Source: Paenibacillus gorillae
Lineage (GTDB): Bacteria; Bacillota; Bacilli; Paenibacillales; Paenibacillaceae
NCBI RefSeq assembly: GCF_000513275.1
Contig: NZ_CBVJ010000110.1
Location: 1 to 64,000 of the forward strand
Direction of reading: 5' to 3'
DNA: 64,000 bases
The translations under genes were made by a program, and so were the position numbers. Every line of letters starts with the position of its first letter. Positions within the stretch are counted from its first letter, which is position 1. The notes under the pieces were generated by a model, which saw only the letters and a program-made list of their open reading frames with translations, did no database searches and was not told the origin of the DNA. Positions 52,146 through 61,002 of the stretch are shown in pieces.

Positions 52146-53336
52146 TTATGTCAGCTCAGGCTGTTTCCGCATTCTGAGCCACATCAGCAAGAAGCCAATT
52201 ACCCCGGCAACAGAAATCGCTGCGCAAATCTGATACATCGTCTGCGGCCCCAGATGGTCGAACATCCAGCCGCCGAACAATCCCGCGATAATGCCGGAAA
52301 TGCCGCCCCAGGTTAACGCATAGATCGCCTGACCCGTTGCCCGGTATTCGCCCGGAATCAAATGCGCGGAAAGACTCGTTCCGACATAGTAGTAGCCGCC
52401 GAACGTAATACAATGAAGAATTTGGATGAAAATGATGTGAATCGGCCCGCCGACTACCGACATCAGCAGCCACCGGATAACGAACAGGATGCTGATAAAG
52501 ACGAGGCAGCCCAGCATCATCCTCGTTGATTTTTTCAAGAAACGGTCAAACAGCAGAAAAACAGGGATTTCAAATACAGCCGATAGAAAAACGGACCATC
52601 CGATTAACTCATTCGAGCCGCCGAGATTGGAAATATACAGCGACACGAAGGTCTGGTTGATGGAGTTCGGCACCGAGATTAAGACGCCGAGAATGACAAA
52701 GACGAAAAACACTTTGCTGGAAAGCATAACCTTCCAATAGCTTTGCCGTTCCCCCTTCGGCTTGGTCGTCACTCTGCCCCGAGGCAAACCAATCGTAAAC
52801 AGCAGGGTCACGATCATCATCGCACCGTACAGCACCCATAGATTGAGCAACCCCATCCAGCTCAGCACCGGCCCCGCCAGTACCGCGATAATTGCCCAGC
52901 CTAATGAACCCCACAGCCGGAAGGCTCCGAATTTATGCTTCGTATTCTCAATGGCGTTCAGAATAAGGCTGTTGCTCTGAGAGAAGGTCGGGCTGTTAAA
53001 GAAGAAGAAAATAAGCATTAGTGCAAAAATCAAAAGGTATGATCGGGTTTGAAATACGATCACCGTTGCAATCAAGTTTCCGATCAGCAGCAAAATGAGA
53101 ATGCGCTTGACGTTCTGCGTCCGGTCGCTCCAATAGCCCCAGAACGGATTCGCAAAGATTGAGATGAAAGGCCCGCCAGCCATGATCATGCCAATCTCGA
53201 TTTTACTTAATCCAATCTCTTGAAAGTAAAGCGGGAAAAAGGAGGTTAGAATCGCAATCGTACCATATAAGAAGAAATTAAATCGTTTCAGAACCGCTAA
53301 GGATTTTTTGTTGCCTTCTATCGATTGTTCCGTCAT
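52146..53336 (-). CDS. MFS sugar or nucleoside permease
   Basis: A 396-residue protein with 12 hydrophobic segments, similar to the LacY/HcaT-like MFS group (FNFFLYGTIAILTSFFPLYFQEIGLSKIEIGMIMA; FGAFRLWGSLGWAI; GQAIYALTWGGISGIIAGLFGGW). It probably imports or exports a sugar or small carboxylate by proton symport. The ATG at 53336 has GGGGTGAGG upstream. Having both an MFS permease and an ABC importer in one operon suggests uptake of two related substrates or export of an intermediate. Confidence 0.8.
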   Translation of the reverse strand: MTEQSIEGNKKSLAVLKRFNFFLYGTIAILTSFFPLYFQEIGLSKIEIGMIMAGGPFISIFANPFWGYWSDRTQNVKRILILLLIGNLIATVIVFQTRSYLLIFALMLIFFFFNSPTFSQSNSLILNAIENTKHKFGAFRLWGSLGWAIIAVLAGPVLSWMGLLNLWVLYGAMMIVTLLFTIGLPRGRVTTKPKGERQSYWKVMLSSKVFFVFVILGVLISVPNSINQTFVSLYISNLGGSNELIGWSVFLSAVFEIPVFLLFDRFLKKSTRMMLGCLVFISILFVIRWLLMSVVGGPIHIIFIQILHCITFGGYYYVGTSLSAHLIPGEYRATGQAIYALTWGGISGIIAGLFGGWMFDHLGPQTMYQICAAISVAGVIGFLLMWLRMRKQPELT

Positions 53337-53369
53337 GAGATGAATCCTCACCCCTTCCTGGCACGAACT

Positions 53370-54500
53370 TTAGAGCGTAATCGCCGTCGTCAAAGAATGC
53401 TCTACAATCTCGTCGCCGCTTACTTCCCTGCCGAGCCGATCTGACAAGTAAATGCCTTCGCTGACCAGCATCGTCTGCAAGGCAATATGTGCCGTCGGAA
53501 GCAGCTCCACCCGCCCTTGCAGCGCCGCAACCCAATGATGCTGAGAGGATTGATAAGCGTCATAATCCGGTTTCAAATGATTCCAGCGTCCGTCCATTTC
53601 ATCGAGATTGACCATACCGTTAATATCGATATCGCAAAGCGTCGTATGGAAGCTGAACGGAGCAAGCACCGCTTGATCGGAGTAGGCCGGCAGCTTCACG
53701 CCGCCTTTGTTGCCGACGATGCTGCAGCCCTCGATGCTGCCAAGATGGATACTCCAAGCTTCATAGATGTCGAGCGTTGCGCCGCCTTCGAATTTTACAA
53801 AGCCAAGGCCAAGCTCCTCCACATCGAATACCGTCTGCGCCGCTCTATTCGCATCCATATCCATCTCGCGATAGCCTTTGCCGGAAATCCGTTCCACCTT
53901 AGGCGTATCCAGCAGATAGAGCATTTGAGCGATATGGTAGACGCCCATGTCGATAAGCGCTCCGCCTGCGGCGATATCCTTATTCAGAAAAGCAGGCGTA
54001 CCGTAGCCGTCGATATAAGGACGCCCTCTGCGGCGATGTCCGGTTGCCCGCGCGTGATACAGCTTGCCGAGCATGCCCCCGTCGATCAGAGCTTTCGCCG
54101 CTTTCGTTTCCTTGCGGTACAACGTACCCAACTGAACGTGCAGCTTCTTGCCGTAGGCTTCGGCTGCGTCCAGCATCTGAACGCCGTCGCGGTAAGAACC
54201 GGCAATTGGCTTCTCGCAATAAACGTCTTTGCCAGCCTGGAAGGCAGCGATCGTTACCGGCGAATGAAGGTTGTTGTGCAGACAGACATCCACCGCTTCG
54301 ATATCATCCCGCTGCAGCATCTCCTTGAAATCGGAGTAGACGTTCGGAATACCGAATTGCTCCGCCACCCTTTGTGCTTCCTGCACATTTACGTCGCAGA
54401 TCGCTACAACCTCAGCATCTGCAATATTGGCATAATTCCTCAAGTGCGCCTTGCCGATCAAGCCGGCTCCGACGATTCCGATGCGTACTTTTCTTCCCAT
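53370..54500 (-). CDS. Gfo/Idh/MocA family oxidoreductase
   Basis: A 376-residue NAD(P)-dependent dehydrogenase. The Rossmann fold starts VRIGIVGAGLIGKAHLRNY (GxGxxG), the cofactor segment is AEVVAICDVN, the catalytic lysine lies in VYCEKPIAG, and a C-terminal alpha/beta domain contains the active-site DMGVYHIAQML. Substrates in this family are sugars, inositols and glycosides; here it most likely oxidises the sugar brought in by the operon's transporter. ATG at 54500 with GGAG 8 bases upstream; 31 bp after the isomerase gene. Confidence 0.87.
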   Translation of the reverse strand: MGRKVRIGIVGAGLIGKAHLRNYANIADAEVVAICDVNVQEAQRVAEQFGIPNVYSDFKEMLQRDDIEAVDVCLHNNLHSPVTIAAFQAGKDVYCEKPIAGSYRDGVQMLDAAEAYGKKLHVQLGTLYRKETKAAKALIDGGMLGKLYHARATGHRRRGRPYIDGYGTPAFLNKDIAAGGALIDMGVYHIAQMLYLLDTPKVERISGKGYREMDMDANRAAQTVFDVEELGLGFVKFEGGATLDIYEAWSIHLGSIEGCSIVGNKGGVKLPAYSDQAVLAPFSFHTTLCDIDINGMVNLDEMDGRWNHLKPDYDAYQSSQHHWVAALQGRVELLPTAHIALQTMLVSEGIYLSDRLGREVSGDEIVEHSLTTAITL

Positions 54501-54531
54501 TCCACTCATCTCCTTTGGTTAGTTCGATTCG

Positions 54532-55341
54532 TTAGGCTTGCGGCTGCGGCTCACGTACACTGGCCAAAATCCGTTTCACGGATGCAATCGCCCATTCCAT
54601 TTCCATATACTGATTCACCGGCGAATTGTATTCGATTCCCCAATAGCCGTTATAACCGGCATCCAGCAGAGTCCGGACAAGCGTCTCCGCCTTATCGGAG
54701 GCAACTGTCCTGCCGTCGAAATGCGTATGATAAACCCACGGCGCTACCAGCGCATCGCCAATTTCCTCATCCACTGCCCAGCGGCCCATATGCAGCAGGA
54801 TGCCAAAGCTCGGATGATTCACGCCCTCAGCCAATTGCTTCAAATAGTTCGGATCCTTCGAGGAGCCCATATGATTCTCCGGTCCAACGATCATGCCAAT
54901 GTCGGCGGCTTGCTGGCTAAGTACCTGGAACTGTCTTATGTTATAGTCGAGCTGCTCTTCCGTCGATGGATCGGAGCTTTTGTCCCCCGTGTCGATGCGG
55001 ACTGTGGCGGCACCCAGCGTAGAGGCAATTTTCAAGTAAGCCTCGGCATTGCCGAACAGCATCTTCCGCTTCTCCGGGTCCGCGTCCCATAGGTGAGCCC
55101 CGTCGACTGCAATGTTAATGACCTTCATGCCCTTCTCATCAATCGCCTCGCGGACTTTCCGGATATAAGAATCATCAGGCAGTGTAAAGATATCCTGCCG
55201 CGCCTTGTCGAACGTTCCGTTCCACAGGTCGACCGTATCGAGCCCATACCTGTATTTCGAGGATTCCAAGTAACCGAACGTATCCATCTTTCCTTCATTC
55301 ATCGTGTTATTAAAGGAATAGCCGCCAATGCTGATCTTCAT
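54532..55341 (-). CDS. Sugar phosphate isomerase/epimerase family protein
   Basis: A 269-residue TIM-barrel of the xylose-isomerase-like/AP-endonuclease 2 fold: MKISIGGYSFNN at the start, VDLWNGTF, AATVRIDTGD, VGPENHMGSS (metal ligands), VYHTHFDGR and GYWGIEYNSP with the late glutamate. It probably isomerises or epimerises a sugar or keto-inositol that the neighbouring dehydrogenase uses. GGGAGG precedes the ATG. Confidence 0.85.
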   Translation of the reverse strand: MKISIGGYSFNNTMNEGKMDTFGYLESSKYRYGLDTVDLWNGTFDKARQDIFTLPDDSYIRKVREAIDEKGMKVINIAVDGAHLWDADPEKRKMLFGNAEAYLKIASTLGAATVRIDTGDKSSDPSTEEQLDYNIRQFQVLSQQAADIGMIVGPENHMGSSKDPNYLKQLAEGVNHPSFGILLHMGRWAVDEEIGDALVAPWVYHTHFDGRTVASDKAETLVRTLLDAGYNGYWGIEYNSPVNQYMEMEWAIASVKRILASVREPQPQA

Positions 55342-55449
55342 ATGCTTACCCTCCCTGGTCTGTTGTTGAAGCTGTCTTGCCGTTCACACATGCTTCCTTC
55401 CCCCGGACCTTCGCCCCACCACCTCCTCTCAAAGCTGCCGTTTCTCAGG

Positions 55450-56331
55450 CTAGCCTTTAATCGCTCCAACCGTTAGGCCTTTGACAAAAAACCGCTGGAA
55501 GAACGGGTAGGCAATCAGAATCGGCAGCACGCCGATGACAGCAATCGCAATACGCACCCCTTGCGTCGGAATCGCCGCACCCTCCACGCGAGTCGAATAC
55601 TCGACATTCTCAAGCAAATATTGGACATTAAGCAAAATCGTATTAAGCAGCACCTGAATGCTGTACAAGCGGCTGTCCGATACATAGATCAATCCATTGA
55701 ACCAGTCATTCCAGTAATTAATGACCTGAAACAATCCGACCGTCGCAATAACGGGCAGCGACAGCGGCAAAATCATTTGAAAGAAAATTCTGAATTCTCC
55801 AGCTCCGTCGATATGCGCCGATTCCAGCACCGCGCCTGGAATGGATACGGTGAAGAAGGTTCTTAGCAATATGACGTAAAAGGCGCTGACCAGCAAGCCG
55901 GGAACGATTAAAGCGAGCAAGGTGTTGTCGATGTTGAATACGTTGGCGTAAATGAGATAGGTCGGTACAAGCCCTCCATTAAAGAGCATCGTGAAGAAGA
56001 CGAGAAAGGAGAAGAAACCGCGAAAAGGCAAATCTCTCTTGGAAAGCGGATAGGCCAGCAGCGTCATAATCGCAAGGCTTGCGAACGTGCCGACGGTCGT
56101 CACGAGGAATGAAATGCCGTAGGCATTGAAGATATCGCTTGATTTTTCAAAAATAAACTTGTAGCTTTCCAGACTGTACTGGCTTGGAAAAAAGGAGTAG
56201 CCCTCCCGGATAATGACCATTTCGTCCGTAAACGAGGCCGACACCAGCAGCAAAAACGGGATCAGGCAGAAGCCGGAGATCAATGCAAAGATGACATTGA
56301 TAATGCTTTGCTCCACTTTGTTGGATCGCAA
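55450..56331 (-). CDS. Carbohydrate ABC transporter permease (LplC/YtcP type)
   Basis: A 293-residue MalG-like permease with coupling loop ESAHIDGAGEFRIFFQMILPLSLP and the family ending FFQRFFVKGLTVGAIKG. A TTG start with GGAGG 7 bases upstream. 13 bp after the LplB-like gene. It works with the binding protein encoded at the end of the operon. Confidence 0.9.
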   Translation of the reverse strand: MRSNKVEQSIINVIFALISGFCLIPFLLLVSASFTDEMVIIREGYSFFPSQYSLESYKFIFEKSSDIFNAYGISFLVTTVGTFASLAIMTLLAYPLSKRDLPFRGFFSFLVFFTMLFNGGLVPTYLIYANVFNIDNTLLALIVPGLLVSAFYVILLRTFFTVSIPGAVLESAHIDGAGEFRIFFQMILPLSLPVIATVGLFQVINYWNDWFNGLIYVSDSRLYSIQVLLNTILLNVQYLLENVEYSTRVEGAAIPTQGVRIAIAVIGVLPILIAYPFFQRFFVKGLTVGAIKG

Positions 56332-56344
56332 AGGTTACGCCTCC

Positions 56345-57283
56345 TTAGAACAATGAATTGTCCGGGTTTATTTTTTTGACCACGTAATTGGTGAAGAGGA
56401 TGAGCGCAAAGCCGACGATCGATTGATAGAAGCCGGCAGCCGATGCCATCCCGATATCTCCGTTTTTCAGCAGCGCGCGGTATACATAGGTGTCCAAAAC
56501 ATTCGTTGTCGGAAGCAGCGGACCGGAGTCGAGCGGCACTTGATAGAACAGGCCGAAGTCAGCGTGAAAAATTCTTCCGATCTGCAGCAGCGTCATGATG
56601 ACGATTACCGGTGTCAGCGCGGGCAGCGTGATGTGGAGCACCTGCTTGAGCTTGCCGGCGCCGTCGATCTTGGCAGCTTCGTAATATTCGTGATCGATGC
56701 CGACGACAGCGGCGAAATAGATGATGCACAGGTACCCGACGCTATGCCAGATGTTCACGATCGTCAGAATAACCGGCCAATACTTCGGCTCCGTATACCA
56801 CATGACCGCTTCCTTGCCGAAGAGCGGCATAATCGTATTGTTGACGAAGCCAGTCTCCATGCTCAGCAGCGAGAATACGAGGTAACCGACAATGACGGTT
56901 GAGATCAGATAAGGCAGCAGTATCGCGCTTTGATAAAACCGCCGCAGCAGCTTGTTCTTCAGCTCGTTCAAGAGAATGGCGAGCCCGACGGAAATGACGA
57001 GATTAAGCACAATGAATACGGTATTGTACAAAATCGTATTTCTCGTGATGATGTAAGCCTCCGACGTCTTGAACAGATACTCGAAATTGCGAAAGCCTAC
57101 CCAGTCCCCGCCGAAGACCCCCTTCGAAAAATCGATTTCCTTGAACGCGATGACGATGCCGAACATTGGAATGTAATTGTTGATGAGCAAATACGCGACA
57201 CCCGGGAGGAGCATGATGTACAAAACTTTGTATTTTCTTAGCTTGCGAAAAGCTGCCGGATTCAACCTTGGCGTCATGGCCAT
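56345..57283 (-). CDS. Carbohydrate ABC transporter permease (LplB/YteP type)
   Basis: A 312-residue MalF-like permease: NYIPMFGIVIAFKEIDFSKGVFGGDWVGF near the start and the coupling loop EAAKIDGAGKLKQVLHITLPALTP. First gene of the operon, under the promoter with a cre-like site at 57392-57448. AGGGGAAGGG precedes the ATG; a second ATG two codons later is equally possible. Confidence 0.9.
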   Translation of the reverse strand: MAMTPRLNPAAFRKLRKYKVLYIMLLPGVAYLLINNYIPMFGIVIAFKEIDFSKGVFGGDWVGFRNFEYLFKTSEAYIITRNTILYNTVFIVLNLVISVGLAILLNELKNKLLRRFYQSAILLPYLISTVIVGYLVFSLLSMETGFVNNTIMPLFGKEAVMWYTEPKYWPVILTIVNIWHSVGYLCIIYFAAVVGIDHEYYEAAKIDGAGKLKQVLHITLPALTPVIVIMTLLQIGRIFHADFGLFYQVPLDSGPLLPTTNVLDTYVYRALLKNGDIGMASAAGFYQSIVGFALILFTNYVVKKINPDNSLF

Positions 57284-57391
57284 TCCCTTCCCCTCTGTGT
57301 GATGGCTAATATGAAAATGGACGCTTTTGCGTTGAAATGCACCCCCTTATAATTAATTGTTCCACCGGACAAATTAATTACTTAAAAATTT

Positions 57392-57448
57392 TTGAAGCGC
57401 TTTCTTTTATTTGAGTTCATTATATTTTCGGTCAATATCGCTTGTCAA
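57392..57448 (-). promoter_or_regulatory. Promoter with cre-like site for the second sugar operon
   Basis: Minus strand -35 TTGACA (57448-57443), 18 bp, -10 TATAAT (57424-57419). About 13-27 bases downstream lies TTGAAGCGCTTTCT (57392-57405), a CcpA-like site positioned to block elongation. Confidence 0.75.
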
Positions 57449-57516
57449 CGGCTATTTTAAATTTTCAGATAATTTAATTTTTTTCTCTTTTTCGACAGTT
57501 ATATTTCTATCAAAAG

Positions 57517-57546
57517 TTGACAGTGAGCCCGGCCATTCAATATAAT
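57517..57546 (+). promoter_or_regulatory. Sigma-A promoter of the divergent ROK repressor gene
   Basis: -35 TTGACA (57517-57522), 18 bp, -10 TATAAT (57541-57546). The leader to the ATG at 57737 is about 185 bases and carries no recognised element. Confidence 0.75.
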
Positions 57547-57736
57547 CGCTTTGATATCTGTTTACAATTGCCTATCCCCCTGCCGCATAATGATATTTAA
57601 TTGAATGGCCCTATCCTCCATAGGCATTCCTGCCACCATCTCTGTCCGACTTCCGGCCCATGGCCGCGGACAGATTCCAGACTGGCTTGTTCAGGCCGTT
57701 CTAGCACGCCATCTAAATAGAATATGGAGAATCGAT

Positions 57737-58861
57737 ATGATAAAAATAGGAAACCAGCAAATGCTTCGGGAAATCAATATTTCGACGCTTCTCCATGCCA
57801 TATTCGAGCATGGGCCGATATCCCGGGTCGAATTGGCCCGCAAAACGAAGCTCAGCCCTACAACGGTGTCGGTTCTGATCGAAGATATGATGCGCGAGAA
57901 GCTTGTACACGAGACCGGAACGTCCGGCAGCGGCGTAGGACGCAAAATGACACTCCTCAACATCCGCGCTGACGGCGGTTATGTAATCGGCGTAGATCTA
58001 TCCAGCGCACCGGCCCGCTGCGTGCTTCTGAATCTCAATGGCGAGCTGATCGCCAACCAGACCTTCAAGCCGGTCCTCGGCGAGGAACAGATCCGCTCGG
58101 AGCTCCCCGCTACAATCCGTACCTTTATTCGCAATCAGCAGATTCCATACGAGCTTATCAAACGAATCGGCATTTCGCTGCCGGGACGGCTCGACGATAC
58201 GCAAAGCGTCGTCATGACGTCCAACTACTTAAAGCTGGACCGCTTCCCTTTGCTGAAAATGCTCGAAGACGAGCTGTCGATTCCGATTCTGCTGACGAAT
58301 GACCTCGATGCAGCGGGCTTCGCCGAGCGGTTCAGCGGCGCCGCCAAAGGCGATCATACGATTATCTTTCTGATGATTGATTATGGAACAGGCGCAGGCA
58401 TCGTTATCAACGGTCAAATCTATCACGGCTCGGGAGGGTCAGCGGGACGAACCCCCTTCTTCTCCCCTTATTGCACACCCGTGCTGGCCGAGCGGTTAAG
58501 ACGGGAAAATCCGGAGCCCTTCGAGGGTCAGACGCCTGAAGAGACGATACGGACTTTTGTCGCTCTGGCCTTCGATGGCGTTCAGCCCTATCATGATCTA
58601 GCTGAGCAAATGATTCGTGAAATTAGCGATTATTGCGGCAAAGCACTGCTGCTCTTGAATCCGCAGAAAATGATACTCGGCGGATGGATTACAGACAATA
58701 AGCTGTTTTTCGACCGTCTTGTCGCCGTTATTCATCAAGCTGAGAGTTCTCCTTACGGCGATACGCCAGTGCTTCCGTTTCATTGGAAAATGTACGGAGC
58801 GGCAATGGGTGCGGCGACACTTGGCCTATACGAAATCTTCAAGCAGAAGACGGTGCGTTAG
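57737..58861 (+). CDS. ROK-family transcriptional repressor lacking the zinc motif
   Basis: A 374-residue protein: N-terminal winged helix (ISTLLHAIFEHGPISRVELARKTKLSPTTVSVLIEDM), then a ROK domain (VIGVDLSSAPARCVLLNL, ISLPGRLD, LLTNDLDAAGFAERFSG, IDYGTGAGIVI). The usual CxCGxxGCxE zinc site is missing: GSGGSAGRTPFFSPYC stands where it should be. The ATG at 57737 has GGAG 8 bases upstream; upstream codons do not look conserved. Divergent from the sugar operon at 57283, which it very likely represses. Ligand unknown. Confidence 0.85.
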   Translation: MIKIGNQQMLREINISTLLHAIFEHGPISRVELARKTKLSPTTVSVLIEDMMREKLVHETGTSGSGVGRKMTLLNIRADGGYVIGVDLSSAPARCVLLNLNGELIANQTFKPVLGEEQIRSELPATIRTFIRNQQIPYELIKRIGISLPGRLDDTQSVVMTSNYLKLDRFPLLKMLEDELSIPILLTNDLDAAGFAERFSGAAKGDHTIIFLMIDYGTGAGIVINGQIYHGSGGSAGRTPFFSPYCTPVLAERLRRENPEPFEGQTPEETIRTFVALAFDGVQPYHDLAEQMIREISDYCGKALLLLNPQKMILGGWITDNKLFFDRLVAVIHQAESSPYGDTPVLPFHWKMYGAAMGAATLGLYEIFKQKTVR

Positions 58862-58877
58862 GCAGCTTTGAATAAAC

Positions 58878-58919
58878 AAAGAACGCAATGTCCCGGCTAT
58901 GCCGGTCCTTGCGTTCTTT
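58878..58919. terminator. Bidirectional terminator after the ROK repressor gene
   Basis: AAAGAACGCAA, CCGG, loop, CCGG, TTGCGTTCTTT. Confidence 0.8.
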
Positions 58920-58938
58920 GGCGTTAATTCCTTTGACA

Positions 58939-59907
58939 TTATTTCGTCAGCAGATCAACCGCTTCCTGCAGCTGCACTTCGATATCATGCGGTGTGTAGC
59001 CAAGCCATGTATCCATGCTGATTTTGTACACATGATTGTTTTTAACTGCCTTCAGGTTTTTCCATAGAGAACTAGCCTGAATGGTATCAAACCGCTTGCT
59101 TGTCTCTTCCCCATCCAGCAAAGTGACAAACACATAATCGGCATCGTAGTCTGGCAGCATTTCCAGCGAAATCGGTATTCCCCACAGGTTCGGGTCTTTA
59201 TCGATCTCCTTCTGAACAATAGCTGGCGGCTGCAAGCCTAGCGCTTTGTAGAGCGTAAAGCCAATGTTCCGGACGCCGTAGATGTAAAACTCTTTCGGAT
59301 CGACACGGTAAATCGCTACCGTCTGGCCATCTGATACTTTATCCGCGATTTTCGCCTTCGCCGCAGCAAGCTTCTCATCAAATGCAGTCTTCCAGGCAGC
59401 AGCTTCTTCCTTGCGATTCAAAATATCCCCCATCACCTGAACGTGTCCGAACACATCGTAATCCATCCAAGGAATGACCACGGTTGGTGCAATCTTGGAC
59501 AATTTGTCGTACACATCCTGCTCAACGTCTCCCGCGATAATCAACTCTGGCTGCAGTGATAAAATTTTCTCGTAGTTTATATCATCAGGCGGCCCTACGT
59601 CTTCAATACCTTGAAACGCCGGATCGGTCGTCTCCAGCAGATGGCTGGCAGCGCCGATTGGCTTCAGGCCAACGGAAATCATCTGGCTGGCATATTGCAG
59701 CGTAACGACTTTCTCCGGTTTCGCCGGGATACTCGTCTCCCCATAAAAATGCTTATATACCCGTGTTGCAGGTGCTGTAGCTTCCGTTTGCGGAGTCTCG
59801 GTTTCCTTCGGTGCATTATTCCCTGAGCCATTCGACTTCGCATTCCCGCAAGCTGCGAGCGTTAGCACAAGCAGCAGTAAGCTTATACTGAGCAAATACT
59901 TCTTCAA
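58939..59907 (-). CDS. Iron-siderophore ABC transporter substrate-binding lipoprotein
   Basis: A 322-residue lipoprotein with lipobox LAACG and a polar linker, then a FhuD/FeuA-type binding domain (KPEKVVTLQYASQMISVGLKPIGAA, LQPELIIAGD, YIYGVRNIGFTLYKALGL, WLGYTPHDIEVQLQEAVDLL). A TTG at 59907 with GGGGGAG 6 bases upstream is the start; the frame upstream runs into the promoter. A Fur box covers the -10. It stands alone without permease genes, so the transporter must be encoded elsewhere. Confidence 0.9.
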   Translation of the reverse strand: MKKYLLSISLLLLVLTLAACGNAKSNGSGNNAPKETETPQTEATAPATRVYKHFYGETSIPAKPEKVVTLQYASQMISVGLKPIGAASHLLETTDPAFQGIEDVGPPDDINYEKILSLQPELIIAGDVEQDVYDKLSKIAPTVVIPWMDYDVFGHVQVMGDILNRKEEAAAWKTAFDEKLAAAKAKIADKVSDGQTVAIYRVDPKEFYIYGVRNIGFTLYKALGLQPPAIVQKEIDKDPNLWGIPISLEMLPDYDADYVFVTLLDGEETSKRFDTIQASSLWKNLKAVKNNHVYKISMDTWLGYTPHDIEVQLQEAVDLLTK

Positions 59908-59962
59908 GCCATACTCCCCCAATGATGATAGTCTTATTGATCTGAATGCATGAAGCATTCAC

Positions 59963-59997
59963 TGATAAAGATTATCATTATTGATTAGGGTCGTCAA
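59963..59997 (-). promoter_or_regulatory. Fur box and promoter of the siderophore-binding protein gene
   Basis: TGATAAAGATTATCA (59963-59977) matches the 7-1-7 Fur consensus TGATAAT-N-ATTATCA except at one position. Minus-strand -35 TTGACG (59997-59992), 17 bp, -10 TAATCT (59974-59969), so the Fur box overlaps the -10. Confidence 0.88.
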
Positions 59998-60000
59998 GAT

Positions 60001-60039
60001 AAAAAAACTGCAAAGAGACCGTCATTCATCCCCTTGCAG
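60001..60039 (-). terminator. Terminator of the third sugar operon
   Basis: CTGCAA, loop, TTGCAG followed by TTTTTTT on the minus strand, 42 bp after the LplC-type stop. Confidence 0.6.
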
Positions 60040-60081
60040 CCTGCTTCAAATCCTCTTATCCCAATCATGTCTGCAGCATTC

Positions 60082-60957
60082 TTACCCTTTAATCGCGCCG
60101 ATCATAACACCTTTAACAAAGAAGCGCTGAATAAACGGATAGACAAACAGAATCGGTAATGTTGCAACCATAATCGTTGCATATTTGATCGTTGCTCCAA
60201 TCTGGAATTGTTCACCTGCAGCCGATCCGCCAGTCATTGAATCTGTCGAGCTTAGAATCAATACTTTGCGCAAGAAAATCTGCAGCGGGAACAGATCATG
60301 ATTCTGGATAAAGATGGAGGCATAGAACCAGCCGTTCCATTTCTCCACTGCGTAGTAGAGGCCCATGACCGCAATAACCGGCAAGCACAACGGTACGATA
60401 ATGCGAAACAGAATAATAAGATGGTTCGCCCCGTCCATTTTCGCCGATTCCTCCAAGTCGTCCGGAACAGCAGCAAATGAAGTTCGCATAATGATCAGAT
60501 TAAAGGTTGATACGGCAAAAGGAAATATAGTCGACCAGAGCGTATTGCTAAGCCCCACACCTTTCACAACCAGATAGAGGGGAACCAGTCCGCCGCTGAA
60601 AAACATCGTAAATGTAATGATGAACATGAACAGATTATTCCAATACACCTGCTTGCGGGAAAGTACATAAGCGCCAAGTGCCGTTAATAACAGATTTAGC
60701 GCCACTCCGACAACAACGATAAACAACGTGTTCCGGTACCCGATATAAATGCTGGGATCATTAAACACGAGCCGGTAAGCCTCCAGGCTGAAGCCAAGCG
60801 GCTTCCACAGCAATCCCTTATGTGCGATTATCGCGCTGGGCTCACTGAAGGAAGCCCACAGCACATGCAACAGCGGATACAGCGTAATGATGACCAGAAT
60901 GAACAGAAAAACGTATAAGACGGAAACAAAGGTTTTTTCCGATAACGTGGTTTTCAT
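60082..60957 (-). CDS. Carbohydrate ABC transporter permease (LplC/YtcP type)
   Basis: A 291-residue MalG-like permease with coupling loop ESAKMDGANHLIILFRIIVPLCLP and family ending FIQRFFVKGVMIGAIKG. GAGGAGG precedes the ATG. Third and last gene of the operon 63649 to 60082. Confidence 0.9.
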   Translation of the reverse strand: MKTTLSEKTFVSVLYVFLFILVIITLYPLLHVLWASFSEPSAIIAHKGLLWKPLGFSLEAYRLVFNDPSIYIGYRNTLFIVVVGVALNLLLTALGAYVLSRKQVYWNNLFMFIITFTMFFSGGLVPLYLVVKGVGLSNTLWSTIFPFAVSTFNLIIMRTSFAAVPDDLEESAKMDGANHLIILFRIIVPLCLPVIAVMGLYYAVEKWNGWFYASIFIQNHDLFPLQIFLRKVLILSSTDSMTGGSAAGEQFQIGATIKYATIMVATLPILFVYPFIQRFFVKGVMIGAIKG

Positions 60958-61002
60958 TCGTACGATACCTCCTCAATCAATCTGCAATATTTCGCAGTTT
61001 CT

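Noticed and set aside
53487..54920. A 477-codon open frame on the plus strand
   Set aside because: Antisense to the dehydrogenase and isomerase genes, which are clearly real on the minus strand.
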